This document shows positions 36,508 to 47,203 of a stretch of DNA of 64,000 nucleotides, piece by piece. Source of the DNA: Capsaspora owczarzaki ATCC 30864. Taxonomy: Eukaryota > Opisthokonta > Filasterea. The notes under the pieces were generated by a model, which worked only from the letters and a program-made list of their open reading frames with translations, was not told the DNA's origin and made no database searches. Location of the stretch: assembly GCF_000151315.2 (NCBI RefSeq), contig NW_011887299.1:526894-590893 (forward strand), written 5' to 3'. Numbering within the stretch: the stretch's first letter is position 1; each line of letters begins with the position of its first letter. The translations under genes were made by a program, and so were the position numbers.

Positions 36508-36690
36508 TGCCATTGCGTGTCTTCCTCTGTACATTTAGTTCTTTTAGTTTAATGATTTTAATGATTCAGATGGAAACAGTGTTTACTAGTACATACAACC
36601 CTGAAACAAAATGAAAATTAAACCCAACACCTTGAACGACAACAACAAGCAGGATTCAATGGCAGAAGAACCGCGGATGCCTGATCAAGT
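36401..36690. repeat. Convergent gap VPS13/GT49 with a (GTT)12 tract
   Basis: 290 bp between stop codons, containing twelve GTT units at 36471-36506, preceded by a T-run. Probably the 3' untranslated region of VPS13. No gene was seen here. Confidence 0.7.
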
Positions 36691-38602
36691 CTAGCAACGC
36701 CTCGTACTAGAAGGATACTTGCTCTTGAGATCTTGCTTAAACTGACGGAAGAGACTGCGGTTGGCGTCGTTCTCTTGGGACTTTTGCGTGTGGAAGGACT
36801 CGGGCTCTTTGAAGCCCTCGTGCAGTAGATACCCTCCTGTCAAAACCTCAAAGTTGAAGCCCGACACCCATGTCTGAAAGGATGAATCAAAGGAGTCAGT
36901 CTTCCAAAGCGACCGAGGAAAGCCACCTAAAGTCGACAAAAACCCGTAGTACTGATCTCACCTCGCAAACCTGGGAGATGCGGTTAAACCCATACCGCTG
37001 GAAACGCTCGTCATACAGCGGCAAGTTGGTCCATGAGATGTAGAATGGTTCCCATGGATCTGAGAATGCACGGGAGGAACCGAGAATCAGCAACGCAGCC
37101 AGCACCACAACCAAAACTGCCACACGCACCTTTCCAGTCGACCTTGTACGTGGGCTTGGAGATGGGTGAGGTGACAGAAAGCCACTGGTCAAAATCTGTT
37201 GGCTTTTGGCACTTCCAGCACGCCTTCTCGTAAAACGGCCTGGAAAACCAAAAAAACAGGACAAAAAAAATATCAGTAAACCACAAACGTCGTGACAAGC
37301 AGCAATCACACACGTCCACTCACCGGGCGTTGCCTTGTAGATAGGTGTCAATCAGTTGCTGGCGAATACGAGGGATGGGCGCACCGGCTTTGAGCTCAAA
37401 GGTCGGCACAACAAATGCAGTTCTCAGCGAAGCGCGAGGCCGCTTGTCTGCGAGGCGCAAAAACCAAAGCCGAAGCCCGCGCGACGGACGCATGTCAATG
37501 TCAATCACAAACATGAAGGTGCTGGACACGCCAGAGCGAGCCACGTTGCGCAAAAAGTTGTTGGGATACGGCACGCCATCGTATTTGGCGGGTGCTTTCT
37601 GCTGCTGCAGCTTTGGTCGGACCGCAGTCCCATTGTTGGCGCGGAGCTCTTCGTACGGATCCTGGAAGTTTTCGCACGCGCCTTCCAGCGGCAGTTCAGA
37701 CGCAGCCACCTCCTCATACACGGACTCGTTCTCCATGTAGACGAGATGGAAGCTGACTCGCTCGCGGACTCGGTCATGGCAGGCTCGAATCTGACGAAGC
37801 GTCGCCAGGGCCTTGTAAACGTTTCCAGGGATGAAGACAGCTGCGTGCAAGAAGAGAAGATTTGGGGGGGGGGTGAGAACGCGAGCAGCAAGGAGGAAGG
37901 GAGAACGCAGTAGTGTTGGGGATCTTGATGAGTTGGACACTTCAGTGTCTCCTCACTCCCCTCTCGACCACAGAGAAGGCTCGGCGATTCGCTAGATTTG
38001 TTGTTGATGCTTGGAAGCTTGCTTGTCTTGGTGGAAGCGGGGGGTGGGGGGGGTGGAGCGCAAAACGAGAGACAGCAAAACTCACCAACGGAAACGGGTC
38101 CATCCCAGTACTGGGCAAGGCCAATAGCTTCGTGCAGGTGGTCCGCGTCGCACTGGGACACGAGGGTCACGTCTGGTTGCTCAATTGCAATCTGTCGCCT
38201 CACGTAGTGCATGTGGATGCGGTACTTGCTCGACTCGTCCAGCGGAAGTTGACTGAGGACCTGTTCAAACTGCTCGCGCGTCTCAAACGTGGGCGCGGGC
38301 TCCATCGCCTGCTCATTCAGCAAGTTCTGGGCGTCCAGTTCTACTCGCAGCTGGTAGAGTGGGTCGCTGTGCAGGCTCTCCCCGCTCTCGGCCTTGGGCG
38401 CAGTGCTGGTGCTGCGCCTGCTGTCGTTTGGCGCAGAACCCGACCTGTCAAACTCATTATTCCCGTCCACCACCGGCGCTTTGACGGCTGCTGGTCCGGG
38501 GAAGTGGAGGGCATCCTTGTACATGACAAAGGCGATTGCACCAGTCACCAGAATCACTGCCGTCAGGGCGAATGTCGAGCGCCGACGTCGACAACACTGC
38601 AT
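36691..38602 (-). CDS. GT49 glycosyltransferase, B4GAT1/LARGE-like
   Basis: Type II Golgi-type glycosyltransferase of the GT49 family, related to B4GAT1 and the C-terminal half of LARGE, which add glucuronic acid in matriglycan priming or extension. Minus-strand exons: 38602-38086, 37840-37324, 37239-37130, 37059-36962, 36873-36691; 474 codons plus stop, frame closed. ATG 38602 starts a short Arg-rich cytoplasmic tail followed by one membrane anchor (about residues 10-29, [19 protein letters not shown]). After a stem region come [37 protein letters not shown] and the metal-binding VIDIDMRPS (DxD-type). The C-terminus has [20 protein letters not shown] and GGYLLHEGF, the usual GT49 ending. The donor and acceptor sugars cannot be decided from sequence. 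It lies downstream of the LRR gene on the same strand, separated by 421 bp. Confidence 0.9.
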
Positions 38603-38646
38603 TGGGGGAGGACTTTGTTTCGGTGTCAAAAAGTGTGCGAAAAAAC

Positions 38647-38686
<40 letters not shown>

Positions 38687-39023
38687 AATGTTCGCTCACT
38701 CAATTCAGCGATCGTCTGCAGGGTTTACAAGATGGACGAGAAAAATATAGGTGGGTTTCGAAATAGCTGGCAGAGGTCGTGTCATTGAGACTGTTGAAAC
38801 TCGGCAGCTGAAAAGCATATTTTCAATCAAAATCTCAGGCCAAATTCAAATGGTGAAATACATACTTTTACTGTTGTGCTGGACACATGCAGAGGACAGA
38901 CAGCGCACATGCAATTGGTCGAACAATGCTGTACAAGCGGGGCACCATGAGGTGGTCTCGCGGTTGCTAGAAAAAGCTCATGACAATAAACAAAAAAACC
39001 ATCAAAAAACGACTCGCTTCCGT
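38603..39023. other. Intergenic gap upstream of GT49, with a 35-nt A-run
   Basis: 421 bp between the GT49 start and the LRR gene stop (same strand). An uninterrupted A-run of about 35 nt occupies 38648-38682. The rest is AT-rich without a coding signal. The long A-run lacks target-site duplications or an upstream element, so it is read as a simple repeat. Confidence 0.6.
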
Positions 39024-42000
39024 TTAAGCGCAAACGAAGCGAACATTATCCAGCGTAATCATGCCCTTGACTGGAGAATGGACCTCCAGGACAACGGCAT
39101 GCAGGCGACTGGCGTTGAAACCTGCGGGAAGCGACGAGAAGGGCACCACGACCGTCTGGAACGCATCGTTGAAGGTCGTGTACGCCTGCAACGGCACACT
39201 GACTTGCGTGGACCAGGTGGTGCACTTTGCATTGCGCATTTGGAGAACAAGGACCAGGTTTGTACCTGCAGGTGCTTTGACGTCCAGCTGGAGAGCACTA
39301 AAACGGGACGCGTCGAAACATGTTTTGGGCTGGTTGCCGCCAAGCAGCGAGTACCAGTACGAGTCGCCGTCGACACTTCCCACAAGCTGCAACGTGCCCG
39401 CCGACTGCTTGAACAAGTCCATGGAGGCATCGTCGTTCGTGAGATAGCCGAGCGAGTTTGTCCAAGCGCGATTGTCGCTAAAGTCGTCAACCACCACTGG
39501 CGAGCAGGCAGGCGGAGAAGCCGTCGGTGTTGCCGAAGAAGCGGTGGGAGTTGCATACGGCGACGCGCTTGGGGTCGGATTAGAGCAATGCGCGGACTTG
39601 AAGAACTCAATCTCATCAACCAGGATTGTGATGGGATTCGGGCCGAATCCCGTCAGGACGAGTGCGTGCAGGCGCGTCAAAGAAACGCCACTAAAGGCGC
39701 TCAGCGGAATGGTAATGATCTTTTCGGTACCATCGAAGGGGCTGGGAGAATACTGCTGGAGTGCAACAGATGCGGGAGAGCCGGTGACTGTGTGGCAATC
39801 CTTGGTCTTGGCTTGCAACTCGAGGCTAATACGAGCCTGAGCCGGGGCAGTGACGCGAAGACGGATGTAGTCGTGCTTGGAGCCATCAAAGCAGGCGTTA
39901 GGAGCCGCCAACGTGGTGGCCCAAAACGAGTTGCCTTTCGCCTTGGTGGTCAACAACAGACGACCGTCGTCAATCGCAACCGATTTCATCGAGCCGTGGT
40001 CTCCTGATGGCAAGCCGAGCAAGTTGGTTTTCAGCGATTTCATCGTGTTGAAACGCTCAATGACAAGATGCTTGGGTTTGCAACCAGGCGTGTGGGCTGG
40101 GTCGAGGCGGGCACGCCGACGAGGACGTGGGCTGCGGGACGCACGCTCCGTTCGACTTGACATAGCCGTCGTAGCACTGTGTGCAGGTCAAGGTCGAGTT
40201 GCAGACCAAGCAGTTTGTTCCACAGCAAGCGTTTGCTCCCGCAGCAAAGCAGGTGGCGCACGAAGGATGGCACGCTATCAAGCAGAAAAAGCGAGAGAGA
40301 GGTGAGAGACGAGCGCATGAGCCTGCACACACGCACACACACAAAAAAAACTCACGCGTGGGGAACTCGGCAGTTCCGAAGGTACTCGGGGGCGCGATCG
40401 TGTTTCCGGCAAAGGTAAAGTTATTGAACGAAAAGTCGACAAACGACAGAGCGGTGAGATCCTGGAACAACCCGGGAGGCAAGGTGGTAAACGTATTGCC
40501 AGCCAGCGACCTGTAGGAGGAACGTTGGCGAGTGACAGTCAACAACAGGAGGCAGCGAGCGCCTCGACGAAGCCAACCTCGCGACTGGGACACTTACACA
40601 GTGATGAGTGCCGACAGATCCGACAACAGTCCGCTTGGCACGCTTGTCAGCTGGGTGTAACTCAGATACCTGCATGCAAGGGATTGTGTAAGTTGCGTCT
40701 GCTGAAACAAGAACACGCAAGCAAAAGCACGATTCTTACAGCAAAGAAAGCGACGGGAGATTTTGGAAGACATCCGCAGGCAGGCTCGTAACGTAAGCGT
40801 TGCCCAGTTCACTGACGAAGCAAGGCAAAACAAGAAATGGAAAGTGAGGTGCCAAAATCTCCTTCCTGCGAGATTGTCTCCGAGGACGAACTTACAGCGT
40901 AAAGAGCTCGCTCAAACCTGCAAACACGTTGGACGGGAGAGTTGTTGCAAGAAGATACGACAACGAGCTGCAGCGAGTCAACGGAAGGTGGTTGTGAATG
41001 AGTGGCTCGCCCATTGAAGGAAAATGGGGGAAACTGTGTGGTTTCAACCTACAGATAGTTCAGCTTCGGCAGGTTCATGAACACGTAGGGAGGCAGGCTC
41101 ACAAGCCGAGTAGCGCCCAATTGACTAGACAAGCGGTGCACAGCATGAATGAGAACAAGGCCGTTGAACGATTCGAACGCGCTCGGATGAAAAGCATTTA
41201 CAGAATCTGGAGCTGACTCAAGCCCTGGAACACCTGGCTTGACAGGGTGGCGAGTTGAGAACCGCTAAAGTCTCTGTGTTGCAGACGAGAGGGTGAGTCC
41301 AATTGGTTGGTTGCAGGCGAGACTGCACTTGTGCGCGTTGGATCCTTACAGGTTGATCAGAGAGGAGAGGTCGGAAAACACGTTGGCGGGAAGGCCTGTG
41401 AGAGGTGTGTTGCCCAAAGTCCTGCGCGCAGTGCTTGCAAGAGTAAGACATTGTTGCAAGGCAATTTCTGATGTTGTGATGCGGGTCGCTTACAAGTACT
41501 GGAGCGCAGTCAGCCCAGCAAACGAGTACGGCGAAACGCTGGCAATTTGGGTGTAGTCCAAGTACCTGTGTGTTGCGCAAGAGGATGCATGCTGTCGTTA
41601 GCAGCCATACGTGCAACGCGCGCAACAGTACAAGGTCGAGGATGGACGAACAGCGTTTGGAGAGACACCAGGCCGAAGAATGCGTTATCAGCCACGGTTG
41701 CGATGGGGCTGCTTGAGAGATACCTGATGTGCAGCATCATGAGAGCAAGTGATGAGCAAAACTGCGGTGAGCAGCATTAGAGCTCCGCACAATAGCCAAC
41801 TTACAGCGTCAGAAGCGAAGAAAGGCCATTGAAAGAATTTGCCGAAAGCGTTGTCAACTGCGTCGAAGACATCTCCCTGTAGCATGGTGTGAGTCAAACT
41901 CCTCAGCTGCACAACTAACATGCAAGTTGCTACAAACTCATACAGGTTTGTCAGCGAAGTCAATCCAGTCCAGGTGTTGGCAGAGACGCTCGTCAAGGGA

Positions 42001-45000
42001 GAGAGGGACAGGATTCTGCCAAAAGTCGCCATGAAATCGCAGCGTAAGCAGACGTTCGATGCAACCAGAGCAATTTCCCTGAAACCCCTACAAGTTCTGC
42101 AAAGCGCCAAGCCCAGCAAATGCATTCGGTTCGATAAAGGCGATTTGTGTGCCGCCCAAGTTCCTGGCAAGTCGCATATAACAAAAAACCAGATGAGTAC
42201 GAGAGGCATTGATATCAGCGTTGATGCCCGCATGTCTTACAGCAGATGCAGTGCAGACAGACCCGTCAGAACGCCAACAGGCAAGCTGGTGATTGGGTCA
42301 AAATTCAGCGATCTGTTGGAAATCGAAAATGTGGTCAGAGACTCGAGCCTTTTTCGTAACTTTGCATCACAAGTGTCGACTGGCTTACAGCGTTGTCAGC
42401 AAAGTCAATCCGATGAACGCGTTGGGCTCAATTGTCGTGAGCAGAGAGTTTGAGTCCAGGTACCTAGCGCTCTTTCAAGTGAGTGACTCTCGGAGCAATC
42501 GATTCGTTGCAGAAGCAGTGCATCATTTCGTTTGTGTACAGTGTGTTGAGCAGCCCGAGGTTTGAGAACTCATTGGAGTGGATCGTGGTCAGTTGAGTGC
42601 TAGCCATTGAGCTGCACGTAAGGCAGTCCCGACAACAATCAAACAGGGGAGGGATTAGACCAGATTTCAGCGCGACTCATCTGCCGAGTCGAGTTTTGGG
42701 CGTCCTTACAGCAGCTGCAGGCTGGGAAGATTGTCGAAGGCCGTCTGGGCAATGCTGGTAATGGGAGAGCCGTCCAAGAAGCTTTGAAACACAACACCAA
42801 GTTGTTTGTTAGTCAATCTTCAAGTGGAGACAGGAGTCACCGCTGCAATGCTAGGCGTACAGTGTCTGCAGCAAGGTGAGGTTGGCAAATGCGTGTTCGG
42901 GCAGCACGGTGATTTGAGAAAAGCCCAGATCCCTACGAGAACGGGCGAGTGTTGAGTTTTGTAGTTTGGCAATCGACGTCCGCATACATTGTACAGCATT
43001 TTGAACAAAACTTACAAGTAGGTCAGCGAAGCAAGGCCTGAGAACACATTCTCTGGAATGGTAGCGATTTGGGTTCCTCCAAGGAGACTATTCCAATGGT
43101 TCAATGTCAGCACTTTTCAGCTGCAAGCTCTCCCCCCCTCCAATTCCGTCGTCGTCGCAAAGTATGGACGGCGATGGAAGGACGTACAGCGTCTGAAGGT
43201 TTCGAAGATTGAAAAACACGCCAGGCTCAAGTGCAGAAATGGGCGAAGATCCTGCCGCCCTACTCCGCCAGAGCAGCGTCGACTCGTTAGAAGCCCAAGT
43301 GCGTGTTTGATGCCCAAATCAGTCGAAGCTCTTGATCAGTTTACTCACAGGGACAAAAGGTTGACAAGATCGCTGAAAAGATTGACCGGAATGCTCGCGA
43401 GTTGAGTAAAACCCATGGCTCTGTGCGATCCCATTCGCAAAGAAAATGAGCAACGACGCCGAACACACGGAACAAGTTTTTGCAGTCAGAATGGCGCTTT
43501 CATCAGGTTCATACAGGAAGTTCAGAGAAACGAGACCATTGAAGACGGTGCTGGGCAAGCTTGTAAACGGATTTCCATTCAGAGACCTAGGAGACCCCAA
43601 GCCACCGTCAATACAGATCAAACTACCCTTGAACTCAACCATTCTGTCATCATCTCTTACAAGCTTTGCAAGTTGGTCATGCCGCTAAACGCCTGGGGGT
43701 CAATGCTGGAAATCTGATTCGAGCTCAAGTCTCTGCAGTCACTCAGTGGAAGGTGTGAGTTGCACGCTTGCCAGGTCGTTACCAAGCATGATCAACGTAC
43801 AAGGAAGTCAAGGCACCGAGCGCGCTGAATGCGTTAGCTGGGATGGCAGTCAGCGGATTGGTGCGCATCGACCTGGCAACCAGCGTGTGAGCCTCAAGCC
43901 ACATGTGCCGTCATCCTCAATCAACAAGCGTACAGTGTGCGCAGCTGGGTCAGACTGGCGAAAGTGTTGCTGGTAATGCTGGTGAGCTGCGTGCTATCTA
44001 AAAAGCTGAGCGCGGGCAACAGGACAACATTTACATGTCAGTGACTTTGACGACGAGCGAAGGAGGGCCATGGCGCATCACAGTCAGTCATCTACATACA
44101 GGTTTTGCAAGGTAGGGATTGGCGCAAACACATTGTCCGGCAGAGAGGTGATCGGATTCCTGGCAAGATGCCTGGCGACGGGAACGAAACGTGAGTTTCA
44201 GTCGAGTAGGAGAGATAGACAGTCACAACAGAACTGTGCCGGTTTGTTTCGTACAAGTATGTCAGGGTTGTCAGACCTTGAAAGGCGTTTGCGGAAATGG
44301 TAGTGATTTGACCCCGACGCAGATCTCTGTCGAGAAGAGGCAAGCCACGTCAGAAAGCCGCTCGATTACGCTTCGTGCATGAAGTCGCTCAGATGCAAAA
44401 TATTGCTTTCGTTTGAATGTTTATCTTACAGCTGCTGGAGCGCAGACAGCGAGGCAAAACTAAGATCGGGCAGGCTGGTGACGAGACTGCTTTGCATGCG
44501 GCTGCATCGTCCAATGTAAGGTCAGTTATTTTCCCAGCCCCGAGAAACACACTAAACTAGCACACGGTCAAAAACAGCCACTTACAGCTGAAGCAGAGAC
44601 GACAGACCAACGAAGGTTTGCGGTTCGATTGTGGTGATGCTGGATGAGTCAAGGAAGCTGGCGTCGAAAAGATTTGGGAGAAGATGAGCGCTCAAGCAAA
44701 CCCAAATCAGTGCCAACCAGCCTTTTCCCAAATCCGTACAGGTTGCTCAACGAAGACAGTGGTGCAAACGGGCTGCCTTGAAGGGTGGCCAGGTTCACCG
44801 AAAAGCTCATGTCACTGAGTTTGGAGAAATATCACCATTGTGTGAGTCGCGATGCAAATGCAGATGTGCATCCGCTTTGGCTTTTGGTTTCCGCCTACAG
44901 ATCGGTCAGTGCTCCGAGCCCAGTGAAAGTGTTGGTTGAAACAGTTGTGAGTAACGAGGCCGTCATGGTGCTGTTCCACCAACAGACATCAAATGGAGCA

Positions 45001-45734
45001 TGAGACGTCATTGATCGCATTGCAACGAATGAAACTACATAGCAGCCACTAACAGGAACGTCAGAGCAGTCAGGGAGGAAAACACCTGGTCTGGAAGCTC
45101 GGTGAAAAGGTTGGCCGAAAGATCGCTGTCCAATCCAGGCATCAAGCACGCAAAAGTCAAAATGAGAGCGGCAATGCAAGTCATAGACGGTGGCGCGAGA
45201 GAAAGAGAGACGTACAGGTCGATGAGACTGGCGAGGCCCTGGAAGGCATTTGCCTCGATGGACGAAACGGCAGATGCGTAAAAGGACCTGCGAGATAGAA
45301 TGTTGCGATGAGCATGTTCGAGCAAAAGGTTTCTTCTGGCTATTCGTCACTCGCACGAACTCACAGCCTCTGCAAGGCGGACAGGCTATTCAGCGCACCA
45401 TTGGGGATGATCGTGATGGCGGTGAAGGACAGGTCCCTAAGTGTGCGAGATTGGGGAGTCGAGTTCAACGCTGGTCAGAACCCCAAAAAGACGAAACCAA
45501 AACGACTGTAAATATCAAAATCTCGTACAGGATTGTCGTGGTAACGGGAATGTTGGTAGGAATGGTAGTAATGGTGTTCAGGCAGTTGTTGACGGTGGTG
45601 TCGATGCAAGAACAAACGTCGCAGGCATTTTCAGCCAGAACTAGGGAGGACTGGTGGAGCGCCAAAACCAGCAAGAGGGCAACTGGAAGCAGCCGAGATG
45701 TGCCGGTCCTCGTAACTGACAGACGTTCCTTCAT
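39024..45734 (-). CDS. Secreted leucine-rich-repeat protein with Cys-rich and tandem beta-sandwich C-terminus
   Basis: Probable extracellular recognition or adhesion protein; function not recognised. Exon 45734-45529 encodes a signal peptide (LLPVALLLVLALHQSSLVLA) and a Cys-containing N-cap (ACDVCSC). Thirty-two following exons each encode one LRR (see the repeat entry). Exon 40510-40356 encodes a further LRR plus a non-repeat tail, and an exon starting at 40274 encodes a Cys-rich module (CHPSCATCFAAG, CCGTNC, CTQCYDGYV). The same stretch then reads, in another frame, two homologous beta-sandwich modules of about 150 residues, each ending in a TILVDEIEFF or MITLDNVRFV type strand and joined by a Pro/Ser/Thr linker, to the stop at 39024-39026. 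The frames do not join without one extra or missing base between about 40060 and 40140; alternatively the LRR protein ends at 40057 and the modules belong to another transcript. No membrane anchor or GPI signal is visible. Confidence 0.82.
40598..45436 (-). repeat. Array of 32 single-LRR exons, 72 or 75 nt each, all phase 2
   Basis: Exon spans (lower-upper): 40598-40669, 40740-40811, 40896-40967, 41053-41124, 41202-41273, 41350-41421, 41494-41565, 41652-41723, 41805-41876, 41944-42015, 42092-42163, 42241-42312, 42389-42463, 42540-42611, 42710-42781, 42861-42932, 43016-43087, 43188-43259, 43349-43420, 43515-43586, 43661-43732, 43801-43872, 43934-44005, 44100-44171, 44255-44326, 44430-44501, 44586-44657, 44740-44814, 44899-44970, 45054-45125, 45216-45287, 45365-45436. 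All are 72 nt except 42389-42463 and 44740-44814, which are 75. Each encodes one 24- or 25-residue repeat, for example YLSYTQLTSVPSGLLSDL. Every intron falls after the second base of a codon at the same point of the repeat, so any exon can be gained, lost or skipped without shifting the frame. Introns are about 60-110 nt and look unrelated to each other, so the duplications are not recent. Confidence 0.9.
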
Positions 45735-46582
45735 GTCAGCTGTTGTGATGCAGCACACACAATGCAAAGATGGCAAATGTGAGAACACGACATCCAGCAA
45801 AAACCAACAAACTTCAACGAAGAAAAGTGTGCGTGCAGATTAATGGTAGGGTGAAAAACAACAGTAATTCTCTAGTCCTAGCCATATGGCAGCACGAAAG
45901 AAAATAGGACTGAAAAAGGCAAGAAACCAAGCACGGGTGCAAAAGAGTGCCGAGTGGTAACTCCTGGTATCATGGTGCTGCCCGGTAACCCCCCTCCCTC
46001 CCCCACCTCCTCGTCGGAAACAAGACTCAAGCTCATCCACGCTGTTAGTTTGCTTTTCAAACAGACATCCACACTCAGATGGGGTTGGACGAACAAGCAA
46101 AAAGACAAAGACTGAGCTGGTTGCCGATCGGGTCCTTCGACCTTTTGAATCTTTCCTACTCTGTAAATACCGTCGGTAGTCATTCCAAAATGCCCTGACT
46201 TCACTGTATTTGTCAGGGAAAAGTACGTACATGCGGTGGGAAGCGTGCCGATTCAAGGTAGGGAAAACACACAATTTTGGAACAACAACAAAACTATGCC
46301 ATTCCGTTGTTGCCAGTGCGCGACGAAACGTCATGGCAATGTCGCGTCCCCTTCCCAAATTTACAAGGCACACTGAGCAGCAGCAAGCATGGTAACTTGC
46401 TTTCTTCGCTTTGTTTTGCAGGGAGTGGGGCAACCAGACCCAGCCGAAGAGCCTCAAGTAGACCCGAACCGGCTGCTGCAGCGTTTGTTTCAGATGGGGA
46501 GTCATGTTTTGGTTCCTACGGGGGCGGAATTGTCCAGCGTTGTTATGTACATTCCGTCCCCCCCCCGTCAGGCTTCACAAAA
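45735..46582. other. Intergenic, upstream of LRR gene
   Basis: 848 bp upstream of the LRR gene start. I see no convincing exon in it. It includes a C/T-rich patch (about 45988-46014) and a C-tract just before 46570. It should contain the LRR gene promoter. Confidence 0.4.
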
Positions 46583-46909
46583 ATGTCCTTCGACGCATCT
46601 CATCTCGATCCACGTGTAAATCGCCACATCGCACGCGCGCTCCGCAAAAGCGATCGAAAAAAAAAATTCAGCAGGATGCAAGTTGGTTGTTTGACGGTCG
46701 CTGTCCTCTCTCTCATGCTGGTGATGGCCTTGTCTGTATCAGTGAACATCCGCGACCTTCGAGGCTCATGCCCTTTTGAGCTGCCTGGTTGCGGCTGCGC
46801 CAAGTTCCAGTCCCATCTCCCGCACATCATAATTGTTGCACAACATCGCATTTTTCTCACGTCGCATCCCTTTCTGTCCATGCTTTCAACCTGCTTCCTC
46901 CTGTGTTGA
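46583..46909 (+). CDS. Possible small single-pass membrane protein (doubtful)
   Basis: A 108-codon ORF from ATG 46583 lies between the divergent LRR and sugar-transporter genes. Its first 60 residues look protein-like: a basic stretch (RHIARALRKSDRKKKF) directly before a hydrophobic segment (GCLTVAVLSLMLVMALSVSV), as in a tail-in membrane anchor. The rest (CPFELPGCGC and beyond) is Cys-containing and less convincing, and may already be intron. I recognise no family. It could equally be a first exon, or chance. It sits just downstream of a C-tract (about 46558-46567). Confidence 0.3.
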   Translation: MSFDASHLDPRVNRHIARALRKSDRKKKFSRMQVGCLTVAVLSLMLVMALSVSVNIRDLRGSCPFELPGCGCAKFQSHLPHIIIVAQHRIFLTSHPFLSMLSTCFLLC

Positions 46910-47203
46910 CGATGACATTTCACTCGGCATCATCATCATCATCATCGGAAGTCCTTGCCTTCGCCCAGTCTTTTCGGTGATCCACTTTGGTTTCAATTTC
47001 CTAGTTGCAGTGCTCGCTCTCTCTCTCTCTCTCCCTCTTTCTTCGTCTTCTTCTTCGTCTTCCTCCTCCTCTTCGTCTTCGTCTTGACAAGCAAACTAAA
47101 TTAATAACAAGAACAAGGCAGCAAACGAGGAGGATAACAAAAAAGCAATAAAAAAAAGATCAACGACACACAGCAACGGTGCGACGGAAGGTGTGGCTTG
47201 TTC
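46910..47203. other. CT-rich region before the sugar transporter
   Basis: 294 bp. Contains a short (ATC)n run (46928-46946) and a long polypyrimidine stretch (about 47013-47085) made of CT and TTC units. It may serve as promoter or leader; no TATA box or splice pair was confirmed. Confidence 0.4.

Noticed and set aside
38648-38682. Poly-A tract as the tail of a retrotransposed element
   Set aside because: No upstream element, no target-site duplication and no coding remnant; similar A or T runs occur in many introns and gaps here.
40600-45440. CRISPR-like or satellite array
   Set aside because: The regular spacing comes from 72-nt protein-coding exons with splice signals; the nucleotide sequences are diverged and no constant repeat exists.
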